NCBI GenBank assembly: GCA_963825505.1
Contig: CAWGTL010000015.1
Coordinates: 1-64,000, forward strand
Length of the DNA stretch: 64,000 nucleotides
Direction: 5' to 3'
From: JBBQSN01 sp963825505
GTDB taxonomy: Bacteria > Actinomycetota > Actinomycetes > Actinomycetales > CAWJMD01
A model generated the notes under the pieces. The model did not search any database and had not been told where the DNA came from. It saw only the letters and a program-made list of their open reading frames with translations. The translations under genes and the position numbers were made by a program. Shown here piece after piece: positions 1 through 9,355 of this stretch (its first letter is position 1; the number at the start of each line of letters is the position of its first letter).

Positions 1-519
1 GCCGCCCTGGCCGTGCGCACCACGAGCAACGGGCCTGCCTTCTTCCGGCAGGAGCGGGTCGGACGCGACGGCGAGCCGTTCACGATGTGGAAGCTGCGCA
101 GCATGGTGGTCGACGCCGACCACCTGGTCGTCGACCTCACCGACCAGAACGAGAGCGACGGCCTGCTGTTCAAGATGCGGGGCGACCCGCGCGTCACCGG
201 CGTCGGACGCCTCCTGCGCCGGACCTCGATCGACGAGCTGCCACAGCTGTGGAACGTCGTACGCGGCGACATGTCGCTCGTCGGTCCCCGGCCACCGCTG
301 CCGCGCGAGTTCGCCGAGTACCACGACGACGTGCACCGCCGGCTGCGGGTCAAGCCGGGCCTCACCGGCCTGTGGCAGGTCAGCGGGCGCTCCGACCTCA
401 GCTGGGAGGACTCGATGCGGCTCGACCTGCGGTACGTCGACAACTGGTCGCCGGCGATGGACCTGCAGATCCTGTGGAAGACGGTGCGCGCCGTCGTCAC
501 GGGGTCGGGCGCGTACTGA
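1..519 (+). CDS. Polyprenyl-phosphate sugar-1-phosphate transferase, C-terminal part (5' end outside window)
   Basis: This is the catalytic C-terminal domain of a WbaP/WcaJ-type initiating sugar transferase. Such enzymes load the first sugar-1-phosphate onto undecaprenyl phosphate at the inner face of the membrane and so start exopolysaccharide repeat synthesis. The reading frame is open from base 1. Visible family motifs are FFRQERVGRDG, the KLRSM block, RTSIDELPQLWNV, the MSLVGPRPPLPREF block, and KPGLTGLWQVSGRS near the end. The N-terminal membrane helices lie upstream of the window. The gene ends with GAY and TGA at 517-519. A 200-bp gap separates it from the sulfate-activation operon. 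As the priming enzyme it fits the polysaccharide locus that follows. The family call is firm; the sugar is unknown. Confidence 0.93.
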   Translation, partial: AALAVRTTSNGPAFFRQERVGRDGEPFTMWKLRSMVVDADHLVVDLTDQNESDGLLFKMRGDPRVTGVGRLLRRTSIDELPQLWNVVRGDMSLVGPRPPLPREFAEYHDDVHRRLRVKPGLTGLWQVSGRSDLSWEDSMRLDLRYVDNWSPAMDLQILWKTVRAVVTGSGAY

Positions 520-669
520 GCCGACCGGCTGCCTCGCCCGGGCGCGCCTCGCCCGGCCGATCCACCCCGCACACCCGGCCGTCGGGCGCACTCGGTCGAA
601 CAGCCGGTGCTCCACTCACCCGTCCGGCCGCAATGACGCGAACCGAGCGTGAGCACGATCCCGGATCCG

Positions 670-675
670 TAGCCT
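670..675 (+). promoter_or_regulatory. Candidate -10 box for the cysQ-cysD-cysN operon
   Basis: TAGCCT lies about 45 bp upstream of the first possible cysQ start, in the only sizeable gap (520-720) before a run of overlapping genes. The same TANNNT type of box recurs before many genes of this window. No convincing -35 is visible. No riboswitch or strong hairpin was seen in the gap. This is inferred from pattern only. Confidence 0.35.
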
Positions 676-720
676 GGACACACCAAACCACCGAACCGAT
701 CGACGATCACCCGTGGGGGG

Positions 721-1512
721 ATGATGACCGACCGTGAGCCCGAGGGCTCGATGACCGACGCGGACCTCGCCGAGGCTCTCGCCGCAGCGGCGGGCCGGCG
801 CCTGCTGGAGGTCCGCGCCGAACTGGCCGGGCAGCCCCCGGCCGAGGTCAAGGCGGCCGGTGACCGCGCCTCGCAGGAGCTCCTGGCCGAGCTGCTGGAG
901 GCGACCCGCCCGCAGGACCGCGTGCTGTCGGAGGAGGCCGCCGACGACCCCCGCCGGCTCGAGGCGGACCGGGTGTGGATCATCGACCCGCTCGACGGCA
1001 CCCGCGAGTTCTCCGAGCCCGAACGCTGGGACTGGGCGGTCCACGTGGCCCTGTGGGAGCGCGGCGAGCTGGTCGCCGGGGCGGTCGACCTGCCCGCTGC
1101 GGGACGCACCTTCGGCACCGCGCAGCCGGTTCCGGTCCCTGCGGCGTCCGGCGGCCCGCTGCGGCTCGCGGTCAGCCGGACCCGGCCCCCGCAGTTCGTG
1201 CAGGAGCTCGCGGCACGGCTGGGAGCCGAGCTGGTGCCGATGGGCTCGGCCGGCGTCAAGGCCACCTCGGTGCTGAGGGGCGAGGCCGACGCCTACGTCC
1301 ACGCGGGGGGCCAGTACGAGTGGGACTCGGCGGCTCCTGTCGCCGTGGCCGCCGCGTCGGGGCTGCACACCAGCCGGGTCGACGGCAGCCCGCTGCGCTA
1401 CAACCAGCCGGACCCGTTGCTGCCCGACCTGGTCGTGTGCCGGCCCGCGGACGCCGCTGCGATCCTGGACGCCATCGCCGCCATCTCGGAACCGGAGGAC
1501 GCGCTCGCATGA
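721..1512 (+). CDS. cysQ: 3'(2'),5'-bisphosphate nucleotidase CysQ
   Basis: An inositol-monophosphatase-fold enzyme that hydrolyses PAP (3'-phosphoadenosine 5'-phosphate), the product inhibitor left by sulfotransferases, to AMP. The metal-binding block DPLDGTREF is at about residues 88-97, preceded by an EEA metal ligand. The second signature, WDSAAP, is near residue 201. The last third (GLHTSRVDGSPLRYNQ) matches mycobacterial CysQ closely. The start is uncertain: ATG 721 and 724 sit right behind a G-run, while ATG 751 has GAGGG four bases upstream. The stop overlaps the cysD start (ATGA at 1509-1512), so the two are translationally coupled. With nine sulfotransferases downstream, PAP removal is the expected job of this gene here. 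Confidence 0.93.
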   Translation: MMTDREPEGSMTDADLAEALAAAAGRRLLEVRAELAGQPPAEVKAAGDRASQELLAELLEATRPQDRVLSEEAADDPRRLEADRVWIIDPLDGTREFSEPERWDWAVHVALWERGELVAGAVDLPAAGRTFGTAQPVPVPAASGGPLRLAVSRTRPPQFVQELAARLGAELVPMGSAGVKATSVLRGEADAYVHAGGQYEWDSAAPVAVAAASGLHTSRVDGSPLRYNQPDPLLPDLVVCRPADAAAILDAIAAISEPEDALA

Positions 1513-2420
1513 CCGACGCGACGAAGTACCAGCTCACCCAGCTGCAGGCCCTGGAGGCCGAGGCGCTGTTCATCATGCGCGAGGTCGTCGCCGAGCTCGA
1601 GCGGCCCGTGCTGCTCTTCTCGGGCGGCAAGGACTCCATCGTGATGCTGCACCTGGCGTACAAGGCGTTCTACCCGGCGAAGATCCCCTTCCCGGTGCTG
1701 CACGTCGACACCGGCCACAACTTCGAGGAGGTCCTGGACTACCGCGACCGCACCGTGAAGCGGCTCGGGGTCGATCTCGTCGTCGGCAGCGTCCAGGAGG
1801 CGATCGACAACGGGTCGGTCACCGAGCCGCCGGACGGCACCCGCAACCGGATCCAGACGCCGGTGCTGCTGGACACCCTCGACAAGTACCGGTTCACCGC
1901 CATCTTCGGCGGCGCCCGGCGCGACGAGGACAAGGCCAGGGCCAAGGAGCGGGTCTTCTCGTTCCGCGACGAGTTCGGCCAGTGGGACCCGAAGAACCAG
2001 CGGCCCGAGCTGTGGAACATCTACAACGGCCAGATCCACCTCGGCGAGAGCATCCGGGTCTTCCCGCTGTCGAACTGGACCGAGCTGGACATCTGGCGCT
2101 ACATCAAGCACGAGGGCATCGACCTGCCCAGCATCTACTTCGCGCACGAGCGCGAGGTCTTCGACCGGAACGGGATGCTCTTCGGCGTCCACGAGACCTG
2201 CCCGCCCAAGGCGGGCGAGGAGGTCTTCACCGAGCGCGTGCGGTACCGGACGGTGGGCGACGCCAGCCTCACCGCGGCCGTGCGCTCGGACGCCGACACG
2301 GTCGACAAGGTGATCGACGAGATCGCCACCACGCGCATCACCGAGCGGGGCCAGACCCGCGGCGACGACAAGTTCAGCGAAGCCGCCATGGAGGACCGCA
2401 AGAAGGAGGGGTACTTCTGA
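1509..2420 (+). CDS. cysD: Sulfate adenylyltransferase subunit 2 CysD
   Basis: This is the catalytic subunit of the CysDN ATP sulfurylase, which makes adenosine 5'-phosphosulfate (APS) from ATP and sulfate in the cytoplasm. It has 303 residues, the usual length. The PP-loop SGGKDS is at residues 38-43. Other conserved blocks are HVDTGHNFEEVL, IFGGARRDEDKARAKERVFS, FPLSNWTELDIWRYI and the C-terminal RGDDKFSEAAMEDRKKEGYF tail. The start overlaps the cysQ stop (ATGA) and the stop overlaps the cysN start (TGATG), so cysQDN form one tightly coupled operon. The operon belongs to a sulfation locus rather than to a reductive sulfate-assimilation cluster, because no PAPS or sulfite reductase gene is present. 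Confidence 0.97.
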   Translation: MTDATKYQLTQLQALEAEALFIMREVVAELERPVLLFSGGKDSIVMLHLAYKAFYPAKIPFPVLHVDTGHNFEEVLDYRDRTVKRLGVDLVVGSVQEAIDNGSVTEPPDGTRNRIQTPVLLDTLDKYRFTAIFGGARRDEDKARAKERVFSFRDEFGQWDPKNQRPELWNIYNGQIHLGESIRVFPLSNWTELDIWRYIKHEGIDLPSIYFAHEREVFDRNGMLFGVHETCPPKAGEEVFTERVRYRTVGDASLTAAVRSDADTVDKVIDEIATTRITERGQTRGDDKFSEAAMEDRKKEGYF

Positions 2421-3676
2421 TGGACATCCTGCGCTTCGCCACGGCGGGTTCGGTCGACGACGGCAAGAGCACTCTCATCGGTCGGCTGCTGTACGACACC
2501 AAGAGCGTCCTGCAGGACCAGATGGACGCGGTCGAGAAGGTCAGCCGCGACCGCGGCGACGAGTACGTCAACCTGGCGCTGCTCACCGACGGCCTGCGTG
2601 CCGAGCGGGAGCAGGGCATCACGATCGACGTCGCCTACCGCTACTTCTCCACCACCCGGCGCAACTTCATCATCGCCGACACCCCGGGGCACGTTCAGTA
2701 CACCCGGAACATGGTCACGGGCGCCTCGACCGCCGACCTCGCGCTGGTCCTGGTCGACGCCCGCAAGGGCATCGTCGAGCAGAGCCGCCGGCACGCGTTC
2801 CTGGCCACCCTGCTGCAGGTGCCGCACATCGTCCTGTGCGTGAACAAGATGGACCTCGTCGACTACGCCCAGGACGTCTTCGAGGAGATCCAGGCCGAGT
2901 TCCGCGCCTTCGCCTCGCGGCTGCGGGTCCCCGACCTCACGGTCATCCCGGTCTCCGCGCTCAAGGGCGACAACGTGGTCACCCGCTCGGAGAACATGCC
3001 CTGGTACGAGGGATCGAGCCTGCTGCACCACCTCGAGCACGTGCACGTGGCGAGCGACCGGAACCTGATCGACGTCCGGTTCCCGGTGCAGTACGTCATC
3101 CGTCCGCAGTCCGACGCCTGGCACGACTACCGCGGCTACGCGGGGCAGGTCGCCGGCGGCGTGCTGAAGAAGGGCGACGAGGTGATGGTGCTGCCCTCGG
3201 GCTTCACCTCGCGGATCGCCTCGGTCGAGACCGCCGACGGAGAGGTCGAGGAGGCCTACCCGCCGATGTCGGTCACGGTCCGGCTCGAGGACCAGATCGA
3301 CATCTCGCGCGGCGACATGATCTGCCGGCCGAACAACAAGCCGCAGGTCACCCAGGACGTCGACGCGATGATCTGCTGGATGGACGAGAGCAGCGGGCTG
3401 CGGGTCGGCGGCAAGTACTCGATCAAGCACACCACCCGGTCGGCGCGCACCATCGTCAAGCAGCTGAACTACAAGCTCGACGTCAACACGCTGCACCGGG
3501 ACGAGGGCGCGTCCTCGCTCTCGCTCAACGAGATCGGCCGGGTCCAGCTGCGTACCACCCAGCCGCTGCTGTGCGACGACTACGGCCGCAACCGCACCAC
3601 CGGCGGGTTCGTGCTGATCGACGAGGCCACCAAGCGCACGGTGGCCGCGGGCATGATCACCGAGCCGGCCGGCTGA
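2420..3676 (+). CDS. cysN: Sulfate adenylyltransferase subunit 1 CysN (GTPase)
   Basis: This is the regulatory GTPase subunit of ATP sulfurylase; GTP hydrolysis drives APS formation by CysD. It has 418 residues. The G1 loop GSVDDGKST is at residues 10-18, the G3 motif DTPGH at about 87-91, and the G4 motif NKMD at about 142-145. An EF-Tu-like domain 2 and a C-terminal barrel ending ATKRTVAAGMITEPAG follow. Many actinobacteria fuse an APS kinase domain to CysN (CysNC). Here the protein stops at the end of the CysN part, so the kinase must be supplied separately; a candidate cysC is at 40,028-41,389. The stop is four bases before the next gene, a glycosyltransferase, so sulfate activation and sugar assembly are probably co-transcribed. 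Confidence 0.96.
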   Translation: MDILRFATAGSVDDGKSTLIGRLLYDTKSVLQDQMDAVEKVSRDRGDEYVNLALLTDGLRAEREQGITIDVAYRYFSTTRRNFIIADTPGHVQYTRNMVTGASTADLALVLVDARKGIVEQSRRHAFLATLLQVPHIVLCVNKMDLVDYAQDVFEEIQAEFRAFASRLRVPDLTVIPVSALKGDNVVTRSENMPWYEGSSLLHHLEHVHVASDRNLIDVRFPVQYVIRPQSDAWHDYRGYAGQVAGGVLKKGDEVMVLPSGFTSRIASVETADGEVEEAYPPMSVTVRLEDQIDISRGDMICRPNNKPQVTQDVDAMICWMDESSGLRVGGKYSIKHTTRSARTIVKQLNYKLDVNTLHRDEGASSLSLNEIGRVQLRTTQPLLCDDYGRNRTTGGFVLIDEATKRTVAAGMITEPAG

Positions 3677-3679
3677 GGC

Positions 3680-4948
3680 ATGACGTCGGAGCAGGGTCCG
3701 CTGCGGATCGCGATGGTCGGCCAGAAGGGCCTGCCCGCGACCTTCGGCGGCGTCGAGCACCACGTGGAGCAGCTCGGCGCCCGCCTCGCGGCGCGCGGCC
3801 ACGAGGTGACGGTGTACTGCCGGAGCAGCTACGGCGAGGTCCCCGGCGGGAGCTACCGGGGGATGCGGCTGGTCGCGGCGCCGACCATCGGCACCAAGCA
3901 CCTCGACGCGATCGTCCACAGCGGCACCTCCACGGTCGCCGCGCTGCGCTCGGGTGCCGACGTCGTGCACTTCCACGCGATCGGTCCCGCGCTGGTCGCC
4001 CCGCTGCCCCGCTACCTGTCCTCGGCCGGTGTGGTCCTGACCGTGCACGGCCTGGACCAGGACCGGGCCAAGTGGGGGCTCGCCGCGCGCACGGTGCTCG
4101 GTACCGCGCACCGGATGAGCGCCCGGGTGCCGGACGAGGTGGTCGTCGTCTCGCAGGCCCTGCAGGACCACTACCGGGACCGGTTCGGTCGCGCGGTCAG
4201 CTACGTGCCGAACGGCACGCCGGTGCCGGCCGCGCCCGTCCCGGACGCGGGCGAGCGGCTGGCCGGGCTGGGGCTGGTCCCCGGTCGCTACGCGCTGTTC
4301 GTCGGCCGGCTGGTTCCCGAGAAGCGGCCCGACCTGCTGCTCGCGGCGTTCCGCGAGGTACCGGGGGACGTCCGGCTCGCGGTGGTCGGGGACTCCTCCT
4401 TCACCGACGGCTACTCCGAGGACCTGCGCCGCGCCGCGGCGCTCGACCCGCGGGTCGTGCTCACCGGCTACCGGTACGGCGACGACCTCGCCGCTCTGTA
4501 CCAGAACGCCGGCGTCTTCGTGCAGCCCTCCGCCCTCGAGGGGCTGCCCCTCACCCTGCTCGAGGCGGTGGCCTACGACCGCGACGTCGTCGCCACCGAC
4601 ATCCCCCCGCACCTCGAGGTCCTGGGCACCGGCTCGGGCCGGCACCGGGTCGTGCCGGTCGACGACGTCTCGGCGCTCGGCCGGGCGCTGACCAGCGCGC
4701 TGGCCGTCTCCGCCGCGTCGCACCCGGACGCGTCCCGGCTGCGCGAGGACGTCCTGCAGCGCTACTCCTGGGACGCCGCCGTCGAGCGGCTCGAGCACGT
4801 GTACCGCCGCGCCGCCACGGCGCGCCGTCGTCGTCCGCGGGGTCGTGGCCCCGTGGGCGCACCAGCTCCGGGGAACTCGGTCCCCAGCCGCACCACGCCC
4901 CGCCAGCAAGAGCTCGTCCACACCACCGAGATCCAGGAGCACGCATGA
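3680..4948 (+). CDS. GT4-family glycosyltransferase
   Basis: A GT-B fold glycosyltransferase (CAZy GT4-like) of 422 residues, expected to add a sugar from a nucleotide donor to the lipid-linked repeat unit in the cytoplasm. The N-terminal GQKGLPATFGGVEHH loop is typical of GT4 enzymes. The C-terminal donor domain shows FVGRLVPEKRPDLLL and the E-x7-E region within SALEGLPLTLLEAVAYDRD. The last ~45 residues are Arg/Pro-rich and look disordered. It starts four bases after cysN and its stop overlaps the next start (ATGA at 4945-4948). Acceptor and sugar cannot be predicted. It could also be called a capsular or exopolysaccharide glycosyltransferase. Confidence 0.92.
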   Translation: MTSEQGPLRIAMVGQKGLPATFGGVEHHVEQLGARLAARGHEVTVYCRSSYGEVPGGSYRGMRLVAAPTIGTKHLDAIVHSGTSTVAALRSGADVVHFHAIGPALVAPLPRYLSSAGVVLTVHGLDQDRAKWGLAARTVLGTAHRMSARVPDEVVVVSQALQDHYRDRFGRAVSYVPNGTPVPAAPVPDAGERLAGLGLVPGRYALFVGRLVPEKRPDLLLAAFREVPGDVRLAVVGDSSFTDGYSEDLRRAAALDPRVVLTGYRYGDDLAALYQNAGVFVQPSALEGLPLTLLEAVAYDRDVVATDIPPHLEVLGTGSGRHRVVPVDDVSALGRALTSALAVSAASHPDASRLREDVLQRYSWDAAVERLEHVYRRAATARRRRPRGRGPVGAPAPGNSVPSRTTPRQQELVHTTEIQEHA

Positions 4949-7261
4949 GAACCATCCGCCGGGTGGCCGTCACCGCCGTCGCCGTCGCCGCCCTCACCGG
5001 CGGCCTCGTCGCGCCGGCGTCCGCCGCGCCCGTTGCCCTGGCTCCGCTGCCGAACACCAGCTGGTGGGGCGCCAACGGACGGGTCAACGACATCGTCGTG
5101 GCCGGGAACCGCGCCTACATCGGCGGCGGGTTCGACTACGTCGGCCCGACGACCGGGTACGGGGTGTCGGTCACCTCCGGCGACGGTTCCGGCGCCGCGG
5201 GCCAGAAGGTCATCAACGGCATCGTGCGCGCCGCCGTCCCCGACGGCGCCGGTGGCTGGTACGTGGTCGGCGACTTCAACCGGGCGGACGGCAAGCCCCG
5301 CCAGGGCGCGGCGCACATCACCGCGGCCGGCACCGTCGACGGCTGGGCGCCGAAGGTCAAGAGCGGCAGCGTGTACGCGGTCGCCGTCACCTCCGCGGGG
5401 ATCCTGCTTGGTGGCAGCTTCACGAACGTGAACGACACCGCGGCGAGCCGGCTGGCGATGGTCGACACCGTGACCGGGGTCCGGGTGCCGGGTTGGAACG
5501 GCTCGGCGAACAGCACGGTGCGCGCGCTGGCTGTCGCCGGTGACCGGGTGTACGTCGGCGGTGACTTCAGCTCGGTGAGCGGTTCCACCCGCACCCGACT
5601 CGCCCGGGTGCATGACCAGCACCGGCGCCATCGACTCCACCTGGTCGGGCTCGGCCTCGGCGTCGGTGAACGCGCTGGCGCTCGGCAGCGGCGTGGTCTA
5701 CGCCGGCGGTGCCTTCACCACCGTCTCGGGCGGCGGTTCCGGCGGGGTCGCCCGGCTGCGGCTCGCGGCGCTCTCGACCACCAACGGTGCCGTCCAGGCG
5801 TTCTCGACCGCAATCGACAACACGGTGCAGGCGCTGGCCGTCGACGGCAACGGGGCGGTGCACGCCGGTGGTCTGTTCGGCACCGCGGCCGGCCAGCCCC
5901 GTGCGCGGCTGGCCTCGTTCTCCGCCACCGGCGCGCTGCTCCCGATGGACGCCGCCCTGAACGGCTGCCACATCCGGCACGGCACCAAGGACGCCAACAC
6001 CAACCCCACGTGCACCCCGGAGGTCTCGTCCCTGGCCGTCGCCGGCGACACCCTCTACGTGGGCGGCCGGTTCGGTCGGTCCGGCAGCACAGAGCGTCAC
6101 GACGCCGCCGCGTTCTCGCTGTCGAGCGGCGCGCTCACCTCCTGGAACCCGATCCCGGGTGACCGTCCGCTGGCGCTGGCCGCCACCGCCGACCGGGTGT
6201 TCCTCGGCGGCGAGTTCACCAGCGTGGGCGGTCAGGTGCGCAAGGGCGTCGCCGCGATCGACCTGACGACCGGTGCGCTCGACCCGAGCTTCCAGGCCGA
6301 CACCGACAACTTCGTCGGGGCCCTGGAGCTGTCCACCGACGGCTCGCGGCTGTACCTGGCCGGGTCGTTCGGCGCGGTCGCCGGGCAGCCGCGCACCTAC
6401 CTCGCGGCGGTCGACACCGCGACGAGCGCGCTCGTGCCGAACTTCAAGCCGAACATCAACAACAACGTGCTGGAGATGGCCTACGCGCAGGGCAAGCTCT
6501 ACATCGGCGGCCAGTTCAAGCGGATCGACGGCCAGCCCCGGCTGCGCGCGGCCAAGCTCGACGGCCTCACCGGCGCGGTCGACCCGACCTGGAAGGCCGA
6601 CACCACCGGCCCGTCCGGGAAGCTGCGCGGCAACGGCATGGTGATGGGCGTCGAGGCGTCGGCCGACGGCTCGAAGGTCTACCTCGCGGGCCCGTTCCTG
6701 ACGGTGAACGGCCAGTCCGTCGCCGGCGGCATCATCGTCGTCAACGGCACCACCGGCGCGCTGGACGCTCGACGTCTCGGTGGCGTCCAGGGCTGTGGCG
6801 GCGTCGGGCCGTGGATCAACCGGCTCTACCTGAGCCCGGACGGCCAGCGGCTGTACGGCGGCGACGTCTGCCCGGACTACGTGTACCAGTGGGACGCGGT
6901 GAACCTGTCCAGCTCGGCCAAGCCGACCGGCTTGAACTGGCGGACCTGGTGCAACGGCGGGATGCAGGGCCGGCTCGAGGTGAACGGGCACTTCTACTAC
7001 GGCACCCACGGCGGCAACAAGGGTTCGGGCGGCGTCTGCCTCAACCGGCCCGGTGGCACGAACGTCGACCAGCAGCGGTTCTACGCGTTCGAGTCCTCGA
7101 ACGGGTACCTGGACCCGTACGCACCGAAGTTCGACACGCCGATGGGCATCTGGTCCTACGGAGCGGTCCCGGGCGGGCTCCTGGTGGGCGGCGACTTCGC
7201 TGCCGCCGGCGACCTGCAGACCGTCCAGCAGGGTCTGGCGTTCTTCCCCGGGACCCCGTGA
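4945..7261 (+). CDS. Secreted beta-propeller-type repeat protein (apparent frameshift near 5611)
   Basis: The protein has a Sec signal peptide (Arg-rich start, hydrophobic core, cleavage after ASA near residue 28). The rest is a series of roughly 40-60-residue repeats built on VYVGGDF-, LYLAGSF- and LYIGGQF-like strands followed by a TGAL or TGAVD turn. This is the look of a beta-propeller of the delta-60/DUF5122 or PQQ-like kind. About 770 residues in total. The frame changes at the GTG-C-ATG junction at 5608-5614. One extra C, or two lost bases, would explain it. Both halves are well conserved, so a sequencing error is more likely than a dead gene. The next gene starts on its stop codon (GTGA). 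No catalytic site is visible; a structural, binding or surface role is an inference. Confidence 0.78.
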
Positions 7262-9282
7262 CGGGGCGACGGGGGACGCGGCGCGCCGTCGCGTCGGTCG
7301 TGGCCTGCACCGCCCTCGCGGCGGGGCTGGTCACGGCCGGCGCGAGCGGACCCGCGGTGGCGGCGCCGGGGGGCGCCAGCACGACGATGGCTCGCACCTG
7401 GGGCGTCGACGGCCGGGTCCTCGCGATCCTGCCGGTGGGCGACCGGGTCGTGGTGGCCGGCTCGTTCGCGAACGTGATCGACACCGCCGGGCGCACCGTC
7501 CCGGCCGCCAACGTGGCCCTGTTCGACCCCACCACCGGCCGGTTCGACACCACCTGGGGCGTGGGGACGGACAAGACCGTCAACGCCCTGGCCACCGACG
7601 GCAGCACGCTGTACCTCGGTGGCGCGTTCCGCACCCTCAACGGCGCGCCGGAGCGCGCGCTCGGCGCGGTCGACCTCGCCACCGGCGCCCGGGTCGCCGG
7701 GTTCGGGGCCGACGTCGCCGACAAGGAGGTGCTGGCGCTGGCCGTCGACGGCGGTCAGGTCTACGTCGGCGGCTCGTTCACCAAGGTCACGGACGCCGCC
7801 GGCACCCGCACGGCGCCGTTCCTGGCCCGGTTCGACGCCACCGGTCGGCAGGACACCGGTTACGCACCGGGGCCGAACGAGCGGGTCCACGCGCTGCTCG
7901 CCACCGGTTCCGGGGTGTTCGTGGGCGGCGACTTCACCACCGTCGGCGGCGTCGCGGCGCTGACCCGGCTGTTCCGCACCGACCCCGCGGGCACGATCGA
8001 CCCGGTGTTCCGGGGCGGCCCCACCAACGAGGGCGCGCGCGCACCGGTGCTGGCCCTGGCCCACGCAGGCGCCGAGCTGCTGGTCGCGTCCGGCGGCTCC
8101 GGCGGTGGCTGCGCGGTGCTCGACGCCACCACCGGGGCGACCCGGTGGAGCAAGCACGGCAACGGCAACATGGTCGCCGTCGCCGTGGTCGGCCCGTACG
8201 CCTACTGCGGCGGGCACTTCAACGGCTCGGCCGCCTTCGACGGCCTGAACCGCACCAAGCTGGCCACCGTGGTGCTCGCCACCGGCGTCACCACGGCCGA
8301 CGCCCCGGTCATCAACAGCAGCCTCGGCGTGTGGTCGATGGCCGCCGACGCGCGCGGGGTGTACCTCGGCGGCGACTTCACGAAGGTCGGCGCCACCAGC
8401 CAGTCGAAGTTCGGCGTCTTCGTGCTCGAGGGGCAGGAGCGGATCCCGCAGGCGCCGACGGCGCTGGTCGCCGGGGGCGCCGACCGCGCGGTCGCGCTCA
8501 GCTGGGACCCGCCGTCGCACGACGGCGGCGCGGCGGTGAAGACCTACCGGGTCTGGCGCGGCACCGCGTCGTCGGCGCCGGTGCTCGTCGGGACGACCAA
8601 GCAGACCAGCCTGGTCGACACCGGCCTCACCAACGGCGTCGAGTACACCTACACCGTGCAGGCTCGCAGCGCCGTCGGCGACTCCGCCCTCAGCACACCC
8701 GCTGCGGCGACACCGCAGGCCGTCCAGGGCGTGCCCGGGGCTCCCGGCGGTCTCGTGGCCACCGGCCAGCTCGGCTCGGCCGCGCTGTCGTGGACGCTGC
8801 CCGGGTTCGACGGCGGCACACCGCTGACGGCGGTGCGGGTGTACCGCTCGGAGGTCTCCGGCGGCGCGGAGCTGCTGGTGGAGCTGGGGCCGTCGGCCAC
8901 CTCGTACACCGACGGGGCGGTCACCGTCGGGACCCGCTACTACTACCAGGTCACCGCGGTGAACGCGGTGGGCGAGTCCCCGCCGTCGGCGCAGTCCACG
9001 GCGGTGCCCGACTCGGGCGAGCCGACCCCGCCGACGCTCACCGGCACGCCCGGCACCGGCTCGGTGGTGCTGTCGTGGTCGCCCACCGGCGAAGGAGCCG
9101 GGCCGATCACCAAGTACGTCCTGATCCGCGACGGCATCCGGCTGGTGTCGTTGTCCGGCAGCACCCTGACCTACACCGACGCGGCCGTGGTGGCGGGCCG
9201 TACCTACGGCTACCAGGTGAAGGCGCAGAACTCCTACGGCACGTCACGGCTCTCCCCGCTGGTGCAGGTGACGCCGTCCTGA
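7258..9282 (+). CDS. Secreted beta-propeller protein with three fibronectin type III domains
   Basis: A 674-residue exported protein starting at GTG 7258, which overlaps the previous stop. The signal peptide runs to about residue 37 (cleavage after AVA). Residues ~40-395 are beta-propeller-like repeats (VVVAGSFANV, LYLGGAFRTL, VYVGGSFTKV, VFVGGDFTTV, VYLGGDFTKV), paralogous to the preceding protein and to 27,303-28,421. Three FN3 domains follow at about 397-485, 490-583 and 588-674, each with the YTVQA-, YYYQVTAVN- or YGYQVKAQN-type strand. FN3 modules in actinobacterial exoproteins often link domains or bind polysaccharide. No transmembrane helix or sortase signal ends the protein, so it is probably released or held non-covalently. 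Confidence 0.85.
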   Translation: MTGRRGTRRAVASVVACTALAAGLVTAGASGPAVAAPGGASTTMARTWGVDGRVLAILPVGDRVVVAGSFANVIDTAGRTVPAANVALFDPTTGRFDTTWGVGTDKTVNALATDGSTLYLGGAFRTLNGAPERALGAVDLATGARVAGFGADVADKEVLALAVDGGQVYVGGSFTKVTDAAGTRTAPFLARFDATGRQDTGYAPGPNERVHALLATGSGVFVGGDFTTVGGVAALTRLFRTDPAGTIDPVFRGGPTNEGARAPVLALAHAGAELLVASGGSGGGCAVLDATTGATRWSKHGNGNMVAVAVVGPYAYCGGHFNGSAAFDGLNRTKLATVVLATGVTTADAPVINSSLGVWSMAADARGVYLGGDFTKVGATSQSKFGVFVLEGQERIPQAPTALVAGGADRAVALSWDPPSHDGGAAVKTYRVWRGTASSAPVLVGTTKQTSLVDTGLTNGVEYTYTVQARSAVGDSALSTPAAATPQAVQGVPGAPGGLVATGQLGSAALSWTLPGFDGGTPLTAVRVYRSEVSGGAELLVELGPSATSYTDGAVTVGTRYYYQVTAVNAVGESPPSAQSTAVPDSGEPTPPTLTGTPGTGSVVLSWSPTGEGAGPITKYVLIRDGIRLVSLSGSTLTYTDAAVVAGRTYGYQVKAQNSYGTSRLSPLVQVTPS

Positions 9283-9355
9283 CGACGTCCGGCCGGGCGC
9301 TCTGCCCGGGCGGCGCGTAGGGTGCGGCGGTCGCACCATCTCGGGAAGGACCGCC

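Noticed and set aside
2420..3676. CysNC fusion (APS kinase domain on CysN)
   Set aside because: The protein ends right after the CysN barrel; no second Walker A or DGD block follows.
2135..4942. Long open frame antisense to cysN and the glycosyltransferase
   Set aside because: High GC leaves long antisense frames open; its composition is Arg/Gly/Val-rich without motifs, and the plus strand holds clear genes.
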